Positions 1 to 7,175 of a stretch of 64,000 nucleotides of DNA are shown in pieces. The stretch spans positions 115,811-179,810 of the forward strand of contig JAFUDX010000002.1 in the NCBI GenBank assembly GCA_017464425.1, given 5' to 3'. The notes beneath the pieces are model-generated. The model was not told where the DNA came from, searched no databases, and was given only the letters and a program-made list of their open reading frames with translations. The DNA is from Treponema sp. GTDB taxonomy: Bacteria > Spirochaetota > Spirochaetia > Treponematales > Treponemataceae. Both the position numbers and the translations under genes were made by a program. Every line of letters begins with the position of its first letter. Position 1 is the stretch's first letter.

Positions 1-678
1 TTTGTTTGAATTCTTGAAATTTTTGTCATAAATTTCATTTACGGCTTCTATAAAAATATTGATTGATGGATGAGAGTTTTCATCGCCGTACTCAGAATGA
101 TAATTTTTCTTATCAAGATACGAGTTCCTTAATTCATTCCAAGAAAAAGCTTTTTTTCGTAGTTTTTCCGCCTTGACTTCTATATCTTTTGAATTTCGAA
201 TCATTTCCCAATTGTAATTGTTATTCTTATGGGCTAACCGTTGTAAATTTCCATCCTTGTTTTTTGAAATTATAGCAAGGTCAAATGAGAATTCTGTTTT
301 ATCGTTATTTATTAAACGGAATATAATTACAGAAGTAGTATTTTTTCCATCTTTAAAATTTGTTTTGTGTTCTTTTAGAATTTTGTTTAATTCACTTCGG
401 ACTTTCTCTTTTAATTTGGCTAAATCTTTTTTGAATTTTTCTGGAAAAGAATCTAAATCTACTTCAAGATTAAAATCCAAATCAAAAGGCTGTTCTACAC
501 CATTGATGCTCAAGCGAGTAACAAGATGGCTTTTTCCACTTCCAACAATGTAGTAATTAGCTTTAATGCCCTCCTTCTTCAGTTTTTTACAAAGGTTGTC
601 TAAAATGCTTTTACAAGTTTGTAAATACTTATGAACATTTCGTTTTGGAACAAATTGATAGAATTTTTCTTTTTTCAT
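1..678 (-). CDS. Nucleotidyltransferase-fold protein, partial (runs off left edge)
   Basis: An open frame of 226 codons starts at the ATG at 676-678 and stays open to the window edge, so the C-terminus is missing. A clear AAGGAG lies 7 nt before the start. The protein carries the minimal pol-beta-type signature: Gly-Ser at residues 46-47, an Asp-Leu-Asp metal pair at 66-68, and a third acidic strand (FDLA, Asp133). Near the end is HPSINIF (residues 203-209), of a kind seen after the catalytic core in several NTase families. The substrate cannot be told. The signature resembles stand-alone bacterial NTase-like proteins; a CD-NTase or a toxin-type NTase is possible but unproven. The neighbour upstream is a DUF5677-like gene on the same strand. 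Confidence 0.7.
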   Translation of the reverse strand, partial: MKKEKFYQFVPKRNVHKYLQTCKSILDNLCKKLKKEGIKANYYIVGSGKSHLVTRLSINGVEQPFDLDFNLEVDLDSFPEKFKKDLAKLKEKVRSELNKILKEHKTNFKDGKNTTSVIIFRLINNDKTEFSFDLAIISKNKDGNLQRLAHKNNNYNWEMIRNSKDIEVKAEKLRKKAFSWNELRNSYLDKKNYHSEYGDENSHPSINIFIEAVNEIYDKNFKNSNK

Positions 679-739
679 AAGAAACTCCTTACTGTAATAT
701 TTGTCCCAAGCCGCCCCTTTAGAAAATCCAAAGCATTTC

Positions 740-767
740 AGTATAGCGATTGTGTAGAAAAAATCAA
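740..767 (-). promoter_or_regulatory. Promoter of the nucleotidyltransferase-like gene
   Basis: On the minus strand, TTGATT (762-767) and TATACT (740-745) are separated by 16 bp. The expected start site gives a leader of about 55 nt ending in the AAGGAG of the gene starting at 678. Confidence 0.55.
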
Positions 768-853
768 TAGGGGTATAAAAATGTAGGAGTACATTGCACC
801 TTCATTACTTCCACGCAGATTCTGAATACCTACAAGCGTAACAAATATAGACT

Positions 854-1672
854 TTACATCCAATCAACTATAATTTTTATAAAGAGTTTATATATTTCTT
901 TTTCCTCTGAGTCGATAAAACAGTCTAGGACAAAAAGTAAAAAATCTACTAGAATTCTCTCATTAAGTCGAATCATATGAGATAAATCAATGGGGAAATA
1001 GCCTTTTTGTTTATGATTCATTTCCCAAACTTTTTCTAATGAGTATGGTGTTGCATGAATGTAATTATTGCTGATTTTCAATAGTTCATCATAATCAGCA
1101 TTGCCCATTTTTCTTACAAGCTTTGAAAATGAATTAAACTCTTTGTCAGAAATCCATCCATAAATTTTGAAAAATGCTTCATCATGCTCATCTTCCATTT
1201 TTGGTGGAGTTCCTTCAAAATCAGATTTTTGAAATTCCATATAGTCCTGAAATCTTTTAGCTCCTTCTTCGCCTTTCTCCCACAGATATTTTGAAAGTGC
1301 CAATGATTCAAGCATTAAACGCAAATTTGACATTGCAGACAATCCATATCCATTTGCGAATAATGTGATATTTTCGTCACTGGCAATTTCGCATCTTAAT
1401 AACGCAGTTTCGATTACATTAATTCTCCGACCATAAATCTCGTTGCGAAGCTCTCCATGTATAATTAAATCCCAAAGTTCAAAGGCAAAACAACGCAGAA
1501 TAATTAATCTTTCGACATTTTCATCTTTGAGAAATTGTAATTTATGACTATTCTTGTATTGCTTTACCGTTGGCTTTACGGCATTTTGAAGCAGTTTGTG
1601 AATTTGGAAATCTGAATAATTTTCAGAGTCTTTTGAGCTAAAAAGATTTAATATCTGATTGATTATTGACAT
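854..1672 (-). CDS. Hypothetical protein, DUF5677-like
   Basis: 272 residues, soluble, mostly helical, with no signal peptide or membrane segment. A GAGG lies 9 nt before the ATG. The central helix around RLMLESLALSKYLW and the following R-F-x-D-Y segment resemble the DUF5677/SEC-C-associated helical family found in accessory islands, but the match is from memory and weak. A conserved-looking YIHATPY lies near residue 205. Function is unknown. It sits in a decayed accessory region between an NTase-like gene and pseudogene remnants, so a defence or mobile-element role is conceivable but not shown. Confidence 0.6.
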   Translation of the reverse strand: MSIINQILNLFSSKDSENYSDFQIHKLLQNAVKPTVKQYKNSHKLQFLKDENVERLIILRCFAFELWDLIIHGELRNEIYGRRINVIETALLRCEIASDENITLFANGYGLSAMSNLRLMLESLALSKYLWEKGEEGAKRFQDYMEFQKSDFEGTPPKMEDEHDEAFFKIYGWISDKEFNSFSKLVRKMGNADYDELLKISNNYIHATPYSLEKVWEMNHKQKGYFPIDLSHMIRLNERILVDFLLFVLDCFIDSEEKEIYKLFIKIIVDWM

Positions 1673-1709
1673 ATCACTTTACCTCGTATTTCGCTAGACT
1701 TTCGTAACA

Positions 1710-2261
1710 TCAAATCCCCGACAAGTCAATCCGCGCTCTCTGGGGAATCGGCGTTGCCTTTTCGTCAATGTAGGTTTGCACGGCTCTCGGCATTCCGCCC
1801 ACGACAAGGTAAGTGTAGAAAGCATCGATGATTTTTTCATGGATAAATGAATCGACTTCTTTTTTTTGTTCGTAACAGTCACGGAGATAGTCCAAAGTTG
1901 ACTGCTTGATTTTAAGGGCGATTAAGAATTCCTTAAAATTCATCGGGAACATTTTGAGTATGGAAAGATAGCCGACCGGTGCGGAGCGCAAATCCCGAAG
2001 TTCGACACCGAGCAATGACCCGCTCATCACATATTTAAAAGAGCCGTCCTCAACGAGAAACTTCACCGCCGTCACGATGTCCTTGAATTCCTGCACTTCG
2101 TCAAAGAAGATAATCGTCTTGCCTTTCACAAGTTCATGGTCGGTCGCAACAGAAAGTCGTGCCCCGTTTTCCAACATGTTTTTGACAGTTTTTGCCCCGT
2201 TTTCCAACATGTTTTTGGCACTTTTTGCCCCGTTTTCCAATTTTTTACCACCTGTACGCAA
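1710..2261 (-). pseudogene. DUF4143/AAA ATPase fragment fused to a 33-bp repeat
   Basis: From about 2160 leftward the frame encodes the middle of an AAA_14/DUF4143-type ATPase: Walker B IIFFDEVQEF, sensor MSGSLLGV, APVGYLS, PMNFKEFL, and VVGGMPRAVQTYID. The Walker A region (about 90 residues) is missing, and the match ends soon after TYID, so the C-terminal nuclease-like domain is also gone. The upstream part of the frame is 11-residue repeats (NGAKxxKNMLE) from a 33-bp tandem repeat, joined to the tail of a broken outer-membrane protein. The frame opens with a TTG and has no ribosome site. Compare the intact relative at 7172-8461. Confidence 0.75.
2161..2240. repeat. 33-bp tandem repeat, 2.4 copies
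   Basis: Units at 2161-2193 and 2194-2226 differ only at three positions near their 3' ends; a partial third copy covers 2227-2240. The unit starts gccccgttttccaacatg on the plus strand. Because 33 is a multiple of 3, the minus-strand frame stays open through it as 11-residue repeats. Confidence 0.9.
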
Positions 2262-2755
2262 TTCCCAGTCGTGGTGTTATATGTAGTTGCCATGAACTTG
2301 TTCCGCCACCGCCAAGCATACCGCCTTGATAGTTGGTTACAGACTTGCCGCCGACTTTGTATGTTGTAGTGTTTGAAAAGAGGCGTGAAGACAAATCACA
2401 TTCGGCAAAAATAGTGCATTTTTCAGAGGCATGCCATTTGTTGCCTACAAAAAGCCCTAGTTCACCTGTTGTATAGTTTGCTTCGGTGCTTGCAGCGGTC
2501 GTTGTTACTCATATTGCTGGCATAAGTCACTGAAAAAGAAAAAGTAAAGAATGGCTTGATTCCAAAGTTTTCTCCTGAAAAATCAAGACTTGCCGTAAAA
2601 GAATGTGCATTGTACGGGCTTCCGTTTTCTGACCAGTGCAGTTTTTCACCTAAATCAAAGCCAATGGCTTTTTCAAGGGCGAATGTGGCACGTGCGCACA
2701 GAAAAACTACAAGCGTGCAGATTCCAATTTTCCATGTTCTGTTTTCAGTTTTCAT
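2245..2755 (-). pseudogene. Frameshifted outer-membrane beta-barrel protein
   Basis: The ATG at 2753-2755 opens a signal peptide (TWKIGICTLVVFLCARATFA) and a mature start of alternating barrel-like strands. The frame then goes wrong near 2505-2512 and stops about 15 residues later. Reading on in the +1 frame from about 2507 restores a sensible protein (ASTEANYTTGELGLFVGNKW, then CDLSSRLF) ending in LGIAYRW and a stop at 2245-2247. A C-terminal aromatic residue after a beta strand is typical of outer-membrane barrels. A single-base indel is therefore the likely lesion, about 160 residues in all. It could be phase variation or a sequencing error, but there is no homopolymer at the break. Confidence 0.7.
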
Positions 2756-2911
2756 CTTTTTATTCTCCTCTTTAGAAGTAAAATTTTCCTTTGATGAAGT
2801 AATATTATAATTCTGAATCTTGCTGAATGCAATCTTTTATATGGCTAAATAGGTATATTTATTACTTTAGCATGAGTTTTATAAATTTTGACCTCATTCA
2901 TACTTTTATTT

Positions 2912-3316
2912 ATGGAAGAAAACAAAAAAGAATCAATTCCCCAGCTGTTTGGGCGGAATGTGCGGAAATATCGTAAGGAACGCGGGCTCACGCAGGAGCA
3001 GCTTTCTGAAAAACTGGAGATTTCTCAGAAGCATCTTTCGATTATCGAAACGGGAACTCAGTTTGCTTCGGCTTCGCTCATCGGGCGGATTTCGGAAGTG
3101 CTGAAAGTTTCGCCGGGTGATTTGTTTGGCGGTTCACGCGATGATGTTTTAAAAGAAATTCGTGCAGCACGGGATGAAATCGTCAATCTGTTTTTGAATG
3201 AAATCAACCGTAATGCCGCGGTGTTGGATTCTGACTTGGAAGAGATAAAACGGCTGTTCCTAACGGGTAAAAATTCAAATCCGAATGACCCATTTGGCGT
3301 AAATGCAGGGTGGTAG
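2912..3316 (+). CDS. XRE-family transcriptional regulator
   Basis: 134 residues from the ATG at 2912; an upstream TTG at 2888 is less likely. A Cro/C1 helix-turn-helix spans about residues 12-66 (NVRKYRKERGLTQEQLSEKLEISQKHLSIIETG...). The remaining 65 residues are helical and acidic, possibly for dimerisation. No Shine-Dalgarno is visible; a CATACT 7 nt before the ATG is a weak -10 candidate for leaderless expression. It lies 30 bp before the FliL-like gene. The target is unknown. Confidence 0.8.
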   Translation: MEENKKESIPQLFGRNVRKYRKERGLTQEQLSEKLEISQKHLSIIETGTQFASASLIGRISEVLKVSPGDLFGGSRDDVLKEIRAARDEIVNLFLNEINRNAAVLDSDLEEIKRLFLTGKNSNPNDPFGVNAGW

Positions 3317-3346
3317 CAATTTTATCTTTATTATATACTATTTAAA

Positions 3347-3814
3347 ATGACAAAACTGAATAACATTTTGCTTGCTGTTATTGCGGGTATTCTCATCTTT
3401 ATAATTGCGGTTTCGGCAATTGCGCTCTGTACCAAAAATGCTCAGCCAGGCGTGGGATTACGGCACGAAGATCCGGCTCCCCAGTCGGTCGGGAATTCAA
3501 AATCGGCTTTCAATGAAATCGGGCAAATCCGTGTCTTTACAAAAGAAGACGAAAACGAGCAAAAGAGTGTGGTCGTCTTGGTTCCCTGGTTCGAATATGA
3601 TGGCTCGGACACCGCTTTTTTTGAGGAACTTGACCGCAAGCACTTGAGCATCAAAAATCTGTTCACCGCATATTTTCAGAGTCATACCCGTGAAGAACTT
3701 TTAAAATTGGGCGAAGACAAAATCAAAAACGAGTTAAAATCACAAGTAAACGAAACGCTTGTTTTGGGCAACATCACGGCAATTTATTTCAACGATTATC
3801 TTTTTTTAGATTAA
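3347..3814 (+). CDS. FliL-like membrane protein
   Basis: 155 residues. One N-terminal transmembrane helix (residues 6-28) is followed by a periplasmic domain. Its C-terminal half (FFEELDRKHLSIKNLFTAYF...REELLKLGEDKIKNELKSQVNETL...ITAIYFNDYLFL) follows the pattern of the FliL C-terminal domain, where FliL supports the flagellar stator. It is not in a flagellar cluster here, so a FliL-type protein with another role is possible. There is no Shine-Dalgarno; TATACT at 3334-3339 lies 7 nt before the ATG, suggesting a leaderless mRNA, though its -35 is poor. Confidence 0.65.
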   Translation: MTKLNNILLAVIAGILIFIIAVSAIALCTKNAQPGVGLRHEDPAPQSVGNSKSAFNEIGQIRVFTKEDENEQKSVVVLVPWFEYDGSDTAFFEELDRKHLSIKNLFTAYFQSHTREELLKLGEDKIKNELKSQVNETLVLGNITAIYFNDYLFLD

Positions 3815-3890
3815 TGCAACCTGAACTCAAAACCTGTGTCTATTTATATAGAAGAAATCAAGAACGGGAAGTCAAAAATCAGGAGTTTCT

Positions 3891-4247
3891 ATGGAACAAA
3901 TCACTTCACCTGCGGCACAAGTTATTTTTGCACTCATACCAATTGTCGGAATTACGATTGGCGGCGTCGTTATTTTTTTCGCGCTTCTTTGGGCTCACCA
4001 CGAGCGCAAGCAAAGAATCGCTTCGGGTGAAAAACCAAAGCTGAATTATAATTTCAAGGCTGCCACGCTTCTTATCGGGCTTTTGCTCACTGGAATCGGG
4101 GCAATGCTCTCGCTCTTTTTTGCGCTTTTTGCTGGAATTTCCCCAACGCTCTTGGGCGGACTCATACCTTTTACAATCGGAATCTGCTTGCTTCTTTTCT
4201 ACAGATTGTACGACTGGAAAAATGAATCTCGAACAGCTGATAATTAA
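3891..4247 (+). CDS. Small membrane protein ahead of ECF sigma factor
   Basis: 118 residues with about three or four hydrophobic segments (residues 10-34, 57-80, 84-103) and a cytoplasmic basic stretch (HHERKQRIASGEKPK). It resembles the DUF6249-type membrane proteins often placed beside ECF sigma factors; the family call is tentative. Its end overlaps the sigma gene start by 26 bp, so the two are translated as a unit. Confidence 0.65.
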   Translation: MEQITSPAAQVIFALIPIVGITIGGVVIFFALLWAHHERKQRIASGEKPKLNYNFKAATLLIGLLLTGIGAMLSLFFALFAGISPTLLGGLIPFTIGICLLLFYRLYDWKNESRTADN

Positions 4248-4785
4248 AAAACGCGATTCTTCGCTCATAAAATCAACATTATCGGGTAATAATTCATCTT
4301 TCTCAAAATTGATTAGCTACTACAAAAAAAAAGTAAAATCGCTTGGAATGAGTTTTTTTAAAAATGAAGCCGATGCTGATGACTTTACTCAAGAAGTTTT
4401 TATCAAAGCGTACACGAATCTTTCAAAATTTCGAGGCGATTCTTCATTTTCGACCTGGCTCACTTCAATCGCCTACAACACTGCAATAAATGCAAAAAAT
4501 CGTCGCAAAGAATATCTTCCGATTTCAGACGAGGACGCGCTTGAAGATTCTGGGGTAACGCCAGAAAAAAATCATATTCGGAAAATCACGGCACTTGCTG
4601 TTCGGGAAGCGGTCAAAGATTTGCCAGAAAACTATGCCGTCTGTATTGAGCTTTATTTTTTTTATGACAATTCACATGCCGAAATCAGTGAAATTACCGG
4701 CTTGCCAATAAATACTATCAAATCACATATTTTCCGCGCTAAGAAAATTCTGCGTGAAAAACTGAGGAGCTACTATGAACAATGA
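4222..4785 (+). CDS. ECF (sigma-70 family) RNA polymerase sigma factor
   Basis: 187 residues from ATG 4222. Region 2 spans about residues 25-90 with the ECF signature DADDFTQEVFIKAYTNLSKF and FSTWLTSIAYNTAIN. Region 4 (about 125-185) contains AVREAVKDLPENYAVCIELYFF and the helix-turn-helix SHAEISEITGLPINTIKSHIFRAKKILREKL. The start was chosen for agreement with region 2; an earlier in-frame start at 4120 would lie deep in the upstream gene. It overlaps the preceding membrane gene by 26 bp and the anti-sigma gene by 11 bp, which points to coupled translation. The inducing signal is unknown. Confidence 0.92.
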   Translation: MNLEQLIIKKRDSSLIKSTLSGNNSSFSKLISYYKKKVKSLGMSFFKNEADADDFTQEVFIKAYTNLSKFRGDSSFSTWLTSIAYNTAINAKNRRKEYLPISDEDALEDSGVTPEKNHIRKITALAVREAVKDLPENYAVCIELYFFYDNSHAEISEITGLPINTIKSHIFRAKKILREKLRSYYEQ

Positions 4786-5194
4786 AATTTGTGAAAAAAT
4801 GATGGAAAATTTTCTTTCTCTCGACAAAAATGAAAGAATTCCGCTCAAAGTTACGCTTCATCTTCTCGCCTGCAAAAAATGCCGAAGCGAAGTGCACGCG
4901 CTTACTCTTGCCGAAAAATATGCCGCCGAGCCGTTGCGGGCAAAATCTTTCCGAGAAACGCTTGAAAATATGAGCGTAAAGCCCGTTTCCATGACAAAAT
5001 GGATTATTTGGGGCGTGGTGATGATTTTCTTGATGGTCACCTTTGGTTTGATTCTGAATCGCCTTGATCGGGCAAGTTTTGCGATAATTTTTAATGTTAT
5101 CTTTGGCGTGCTGATTACCGTTTATTGTGCGCTTTTTGTAGCCACAAACATGGATTTTTTCGTCAAAAAAATCGATAAAATGCAGCTTGTGTAG
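4775..5194 (+). CDS. Anti-sigma factor-like protein with zinc-finger and two membrane helices
   Basis: 139 residues. The N-terminal cytoplasmic domain has a short zinc-binding motif of the anti-sigma (ZAS/zf-HC2) type, HLLACKKCR (His-x3-Cys-x2-Cys, about residues 29-37). Two transmembrane helices follow at about 73-96 and 100-124. The gene starts inside the last 11 bp of the sigma gene. It most likely holds the ECF factor inactive at the membrane. The stop lies 10 bp from the convergent carB stop. Confidence 0.75.
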   Translation: MNNEICEKMMENFLSLDKNERIPLKVTLHLLACKKCRSEVHALTLAEKYAAEPLRAKSFRETLENMSVKPVSMTKWIIWGVVMIFLMVTFGLILNRLDRASFAIIFNVIFGVLITVYCALFVATNMDFFVKKIDKMQLV

Positions 5195-5204
5195 GGGATT
5201 CCGC

Positions 5205-6878
5205 TTATCTCCGTTCCGCCAAAAACACTTCCGCTTCGTTTTCGCCGCTTGTTGTGGAATAAAAATACGGCGTTTCCGCGTCAAACTCGCCCGCGCAGGT
5301 ATCGACCATTTTGAAACTTCGGGGGGGATAGAGTAAGTTAGCAGTGAGCAGTGAGCAGTGAGCAGTTTTTGCAGTGGGGGAAGTCTCCCCCTCGCTACAA
5401 CCCGCTTCGCGGTTTTCCGCTACCCCCTCTGCGGTGGTTGCCACCCCCGCAACGCCCCCACTTCGTTCCATCTCACAGATCTTTTCCAGCTTCCACAAAA
5501 ACCACTCGTCTATCTTGGTGATTTCGTGAATCTCTTCCACGCTGAGCAGTTTGCGCTTTAGTGCCTGATAAATCGCGAAAATGCGCTGGTCGGTGCATTG
5601 GGTGACGCGCTCGCGGATTTTTTCGTCGCCCTCTTTGACGAACGCGGGAAGGTTCAAATCTTTTACGCCCACTTCAAGCCCGCGAGCCGCTTTTAAAATC
5701 GCTTCCTCAAAGTTCTGCCCGATTGCCATGACTTCGCCGGTCGCTTTCATCTGCGTGCCGAGCTTTCGGGCGGCGTACACGAATTTGTCAAACGGGAACT
5801 TCGGCATTTTCACTACGACATAATCCAAGACCGGCTCAAAGCAGGCTTTCGTTTTTTTGGTCACGAAGTTCGGGATTTCATCTAAGGTGTAGCCAACGGC
5901 GATGAGCGCGGCGACTTTTGCAATTGGGTAGCCGGTCGCCTTGCTTGCGAGAGCCGAAGAGCGGGAAACACGCGGGTTCACTTCAATCACGGCGTATTCA
6001 AAGCTGTCGGGATTGAGCGCGAACTGGCAGTTACAGCCGCCTTCAATTTCAAGCGCGGAGATGATGTTGAGTGCCGCCGAGCGCAACATCTGATATTCCT
6101 TGTCGGCAAGCGTAACGGTTGGCGCAATGACAATGCTGTCTCCCGTATGAACGCCCACTGGGTCAAAGTTTTCCATTGAACAGACGGTAATCACATTGCC
6201 CTTCGAGTCGCGCATGACCTCAAATTCAACTTCCTTCCAGCCCGAAATACATTTTTCTACGAGAATCTGATGAATCGGACTTCGGTGTAAGCCGTTGTGC
6301 GCAATTTCGTCTAGCTCGCGGTCGTTCGCCACAATGCCGCCGCCTGTGCCACCGAGCGTGAATGCGGGGCGGATAATCGCGGGGAAGCCGATTTCGTTAT
6401 GCACAAAGTCCGCCGCATCCTCGTAGGTTGTCATCACTTTTGAGGGAATGCACGGCTCGCCGATTGACTCCATCGTGTCCTTAAAAAGCTGTCGGTCTTC
6501 CGCCTTGTCAATCGTGAGCGGGCGCGCACCCAAAAGCTGCACGCCGTGGCTTTCCAAAAATCCCGACTTCGCAAGCTCCATGCTCAAAGTAAGCCCTGTC
6601 TGCCCGCCCAAAGTCGAAAGGAGCGAATCGGGCTTTTCTTTTTCGATAATGCGCTTGAGCGTGGGAAGCGTGAGCGGCTCCAAGTAAATTTCGTCCGCCA
6701 TAACATGGTCGGTCATAAGCGTGGCAGGGTTTGAGTTCACCAAACACACTTCCAAGCCCTGCTGCTTCAACGCCTTGCACGCCTGGTTTCCCGCGTAGTC
6801 AAATTCCGCCGCCTGCCCAATCACAATCGGACCCGAACCAATTATCATTACTTTGTGAATGTCTTTGTTAAGTGGCAT
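5205..6878 (-). CDS. carB: Carbamoyl-phosphate synthase large subunit, N-terminal half only
   Basis: 557 residues against about 1070 for full CarB. Present are the carboxy-phosphate ATP-grasp half (GPIVIGQAAEFDYAG, LGGQTGLTL, FTLGGTGGGI, ENFDPVGVHTGDS, SSALASKATGYPIAK) and part of the oligomerisation domain ending VDTCAGEFDAETPYFYST. The carbamate-kinase half and the allosteric domain are absent, and the frame stops 10 bp from the anti-sigma gene. Residues about 472-518 do not look like the family: they are encoded by repetitive DNA (heptamer repeat, GC-rich hairpins) that replaced the normal helices without breaking the frame. AGAGGTG precedes the ATG. A naturally split CarB (known in some thermophiles and archaea) and a decaying gene are both possible. 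Confidence 0.85.
   Translation of the reverse strand: MPLNKDIHKVMIIGSGPIVIGQAAEFDYAGNQACKALKQQGLEVCLVNSNPATLMTDHVMADEIYLEPLTLPTLKRIIEKEKPDSLLSTLGGQTGLTLSMELAKSGFLESHGVQLLGARPLTIDKAEDRQLFKDTMESIGEPCIPSKVMTTYEDAADFVHNEIGFPAIIRPAFTLGGTGGGIVANDRELDEIAHNGLHRSPIHQILVEKCISGWKEVEFEVMRDSKGNVITVCSMENFDPVGVHTGDSIVIAPTVTLADKEYQMLRSAALNIISALEIEGGCNCQFALNPDSFEYAVIEVNPRVSRSSALASKATGYPIAKVAALIAVGYTLDEIPNFVTKKTKACFEPVLDYVVVKMPKFPFDKFVYAARKLGTQMKATGEVMAIGQNFEEAILKAARGLEVGVKDLNLPAFVKEGDEKIRERVTQCTDQRIFAIYQALKRKLLSVEEIHEITKIDEWFLWKLEKICEMERSGGVAGVATTAEGVAENREAGCSEGETSPTAKTAHCSLLTANLLYPPRSFKMVDTCAGEFDAETPYFYSTTSGENEAEVFLAERR
5325..5465. repeat. Repeat-derived segment inside carB
   Basis: It contains 3.6 copies of the heptamer gcagtga (5341-5365), a GGGGGA/TCTCCCCC hairpin around 5376-5391, and other short inverted GC-rich pieces. 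The minus strand reads CACTGCTAACTT, also present in the lipoprotein gene at 38155. The reading frame of carB stays open through it. Confidence 0.75.
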
Positions 6879-6898
6879 AAAACACCTCTAAATTTCTC

Positions 6899-6975
6899 AT
6901 AGAGGGCACAGAGTTCACAGAGAGATTTTTGAATAAAACTTTTGTTTCTCTGTGTACTCTTAAGCTCTGTGAGGA
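6899..6975. repeat. Imperfect inverted repeat, cacagag family, in carB leader
   Basis: Left arm cacagagttcacagagag (about 6908-6925) and right arm tctctgtgtactcttaagctctgtg (about 6946-6970) are imperfectly inverted. Related cacaga-type text occurs at 55297-55315. It could pair in the carB leader RNA downstream of the terminator-like hairpin. Confidence 0.5.
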
Positions 6976-6987
6976 ATTCATATAACG

Positions 6988-7030
6988 CAAAAAAATGGCG
7001 ACACCATCACCGCTTGATAGTGTCGCCATT
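6988..7030 (-). terminator. Terminator-like hairpin in carB leader (candidate attenuator)
   Basis: A perfect 11-bp stem (arms 6994-7004 and 7020-7030, aatggcgacac) with a 15-nt loop is followed on the minus strand by seven T. It lies about 5-45 nt after the predicted carB start site and about 110 nt before the carB ATG. No minus-strand gene to the right needs terminating there: the next gene, at 7172, points away. Confidence 0.75.
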
Positions 7031-7040
7031 GACATCTCTT

Positions 7041-7069
7041 AATATACCGAAATGAACGTTTTTTGTAAA
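7041..7069 (-). promoter_or_regulatory. carB promoter
   Basis: Minus strand TTTACA (7064-7069) and TATATT (7041-7046) with exactly 17 bp between them. Transcription would start near 7034, just before the hairpin. Confidence 0.7.
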
Positions 7070-7078
7070 CTGTATTGA

Positions 7079-7175
7079 GGTCGGAAAAAATGTAGAATTT
7101 TCTATATTTTAGGTCAGAAAAAATGTAGATTTTGCCTTGTTTTAGCCCCGAAAAAATGTTATTCTTCACTCATGG
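7079..7175. repeat. 33-bp repeat array before DUF4143 ATPase gene
   Basis: Units at 7079-7111 and 7112-7144 share ggtc(a/g)gaaaaaatgtaga; a third diverged unit starts at 7145 (gccccgaaaaaatgtt) and runs into the gene start. The gAAAAAATGT core recurs every 33 bp, about three helical turns. The third core lies in the -35/-10 spacer of the predicted promoter. Confidence 0.8.
7137..7165 (+). promoter_or_regulatory. Promoter of DUF4143 ATPase gene, leaderless type
   Basis: TTGTTT (7137-7142), 17 bp, TATTCT (7160-7165), then 6 nt to the ATG at 7172. No Shine-Dalgarno is present. Confidence 0.6.

Noticed and set aside
218..553. Plus-strand frame of 111 codons
   Set aside because: It is antisense to the nucleotidyltransferase-like gene, has no ribosome site and reads as mirror-image hydrophobic text.
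2161..2240. 33-bp units considered as a CRISPR array
   Set aside because: Direct tandem copies with no spacers and no cas gene in the window.
4739..5284. Minus-strand frame of 181 codons opposite the anti-sigma gene
   Set aside because: Shadow: the plus strand carries the sigma/anti-sigma pair with overlapping starts and clear motifs.
5341..5365. Heptamer repeat considered as a CRISPR-like array
   Set aside because: The units are contiguous 7-mers without spacers; it is a simple tandem repeat.
6978..7169. Minus-strand 63-codon frame with repeats IYIFSDLK and FYIFSDLN
   Set aside because: The repetition comes from the 33-bp DNA array; it overlaps a promoter and a hairpin and has no ribosome site. 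Kept as a DNA repeat, not a gene.
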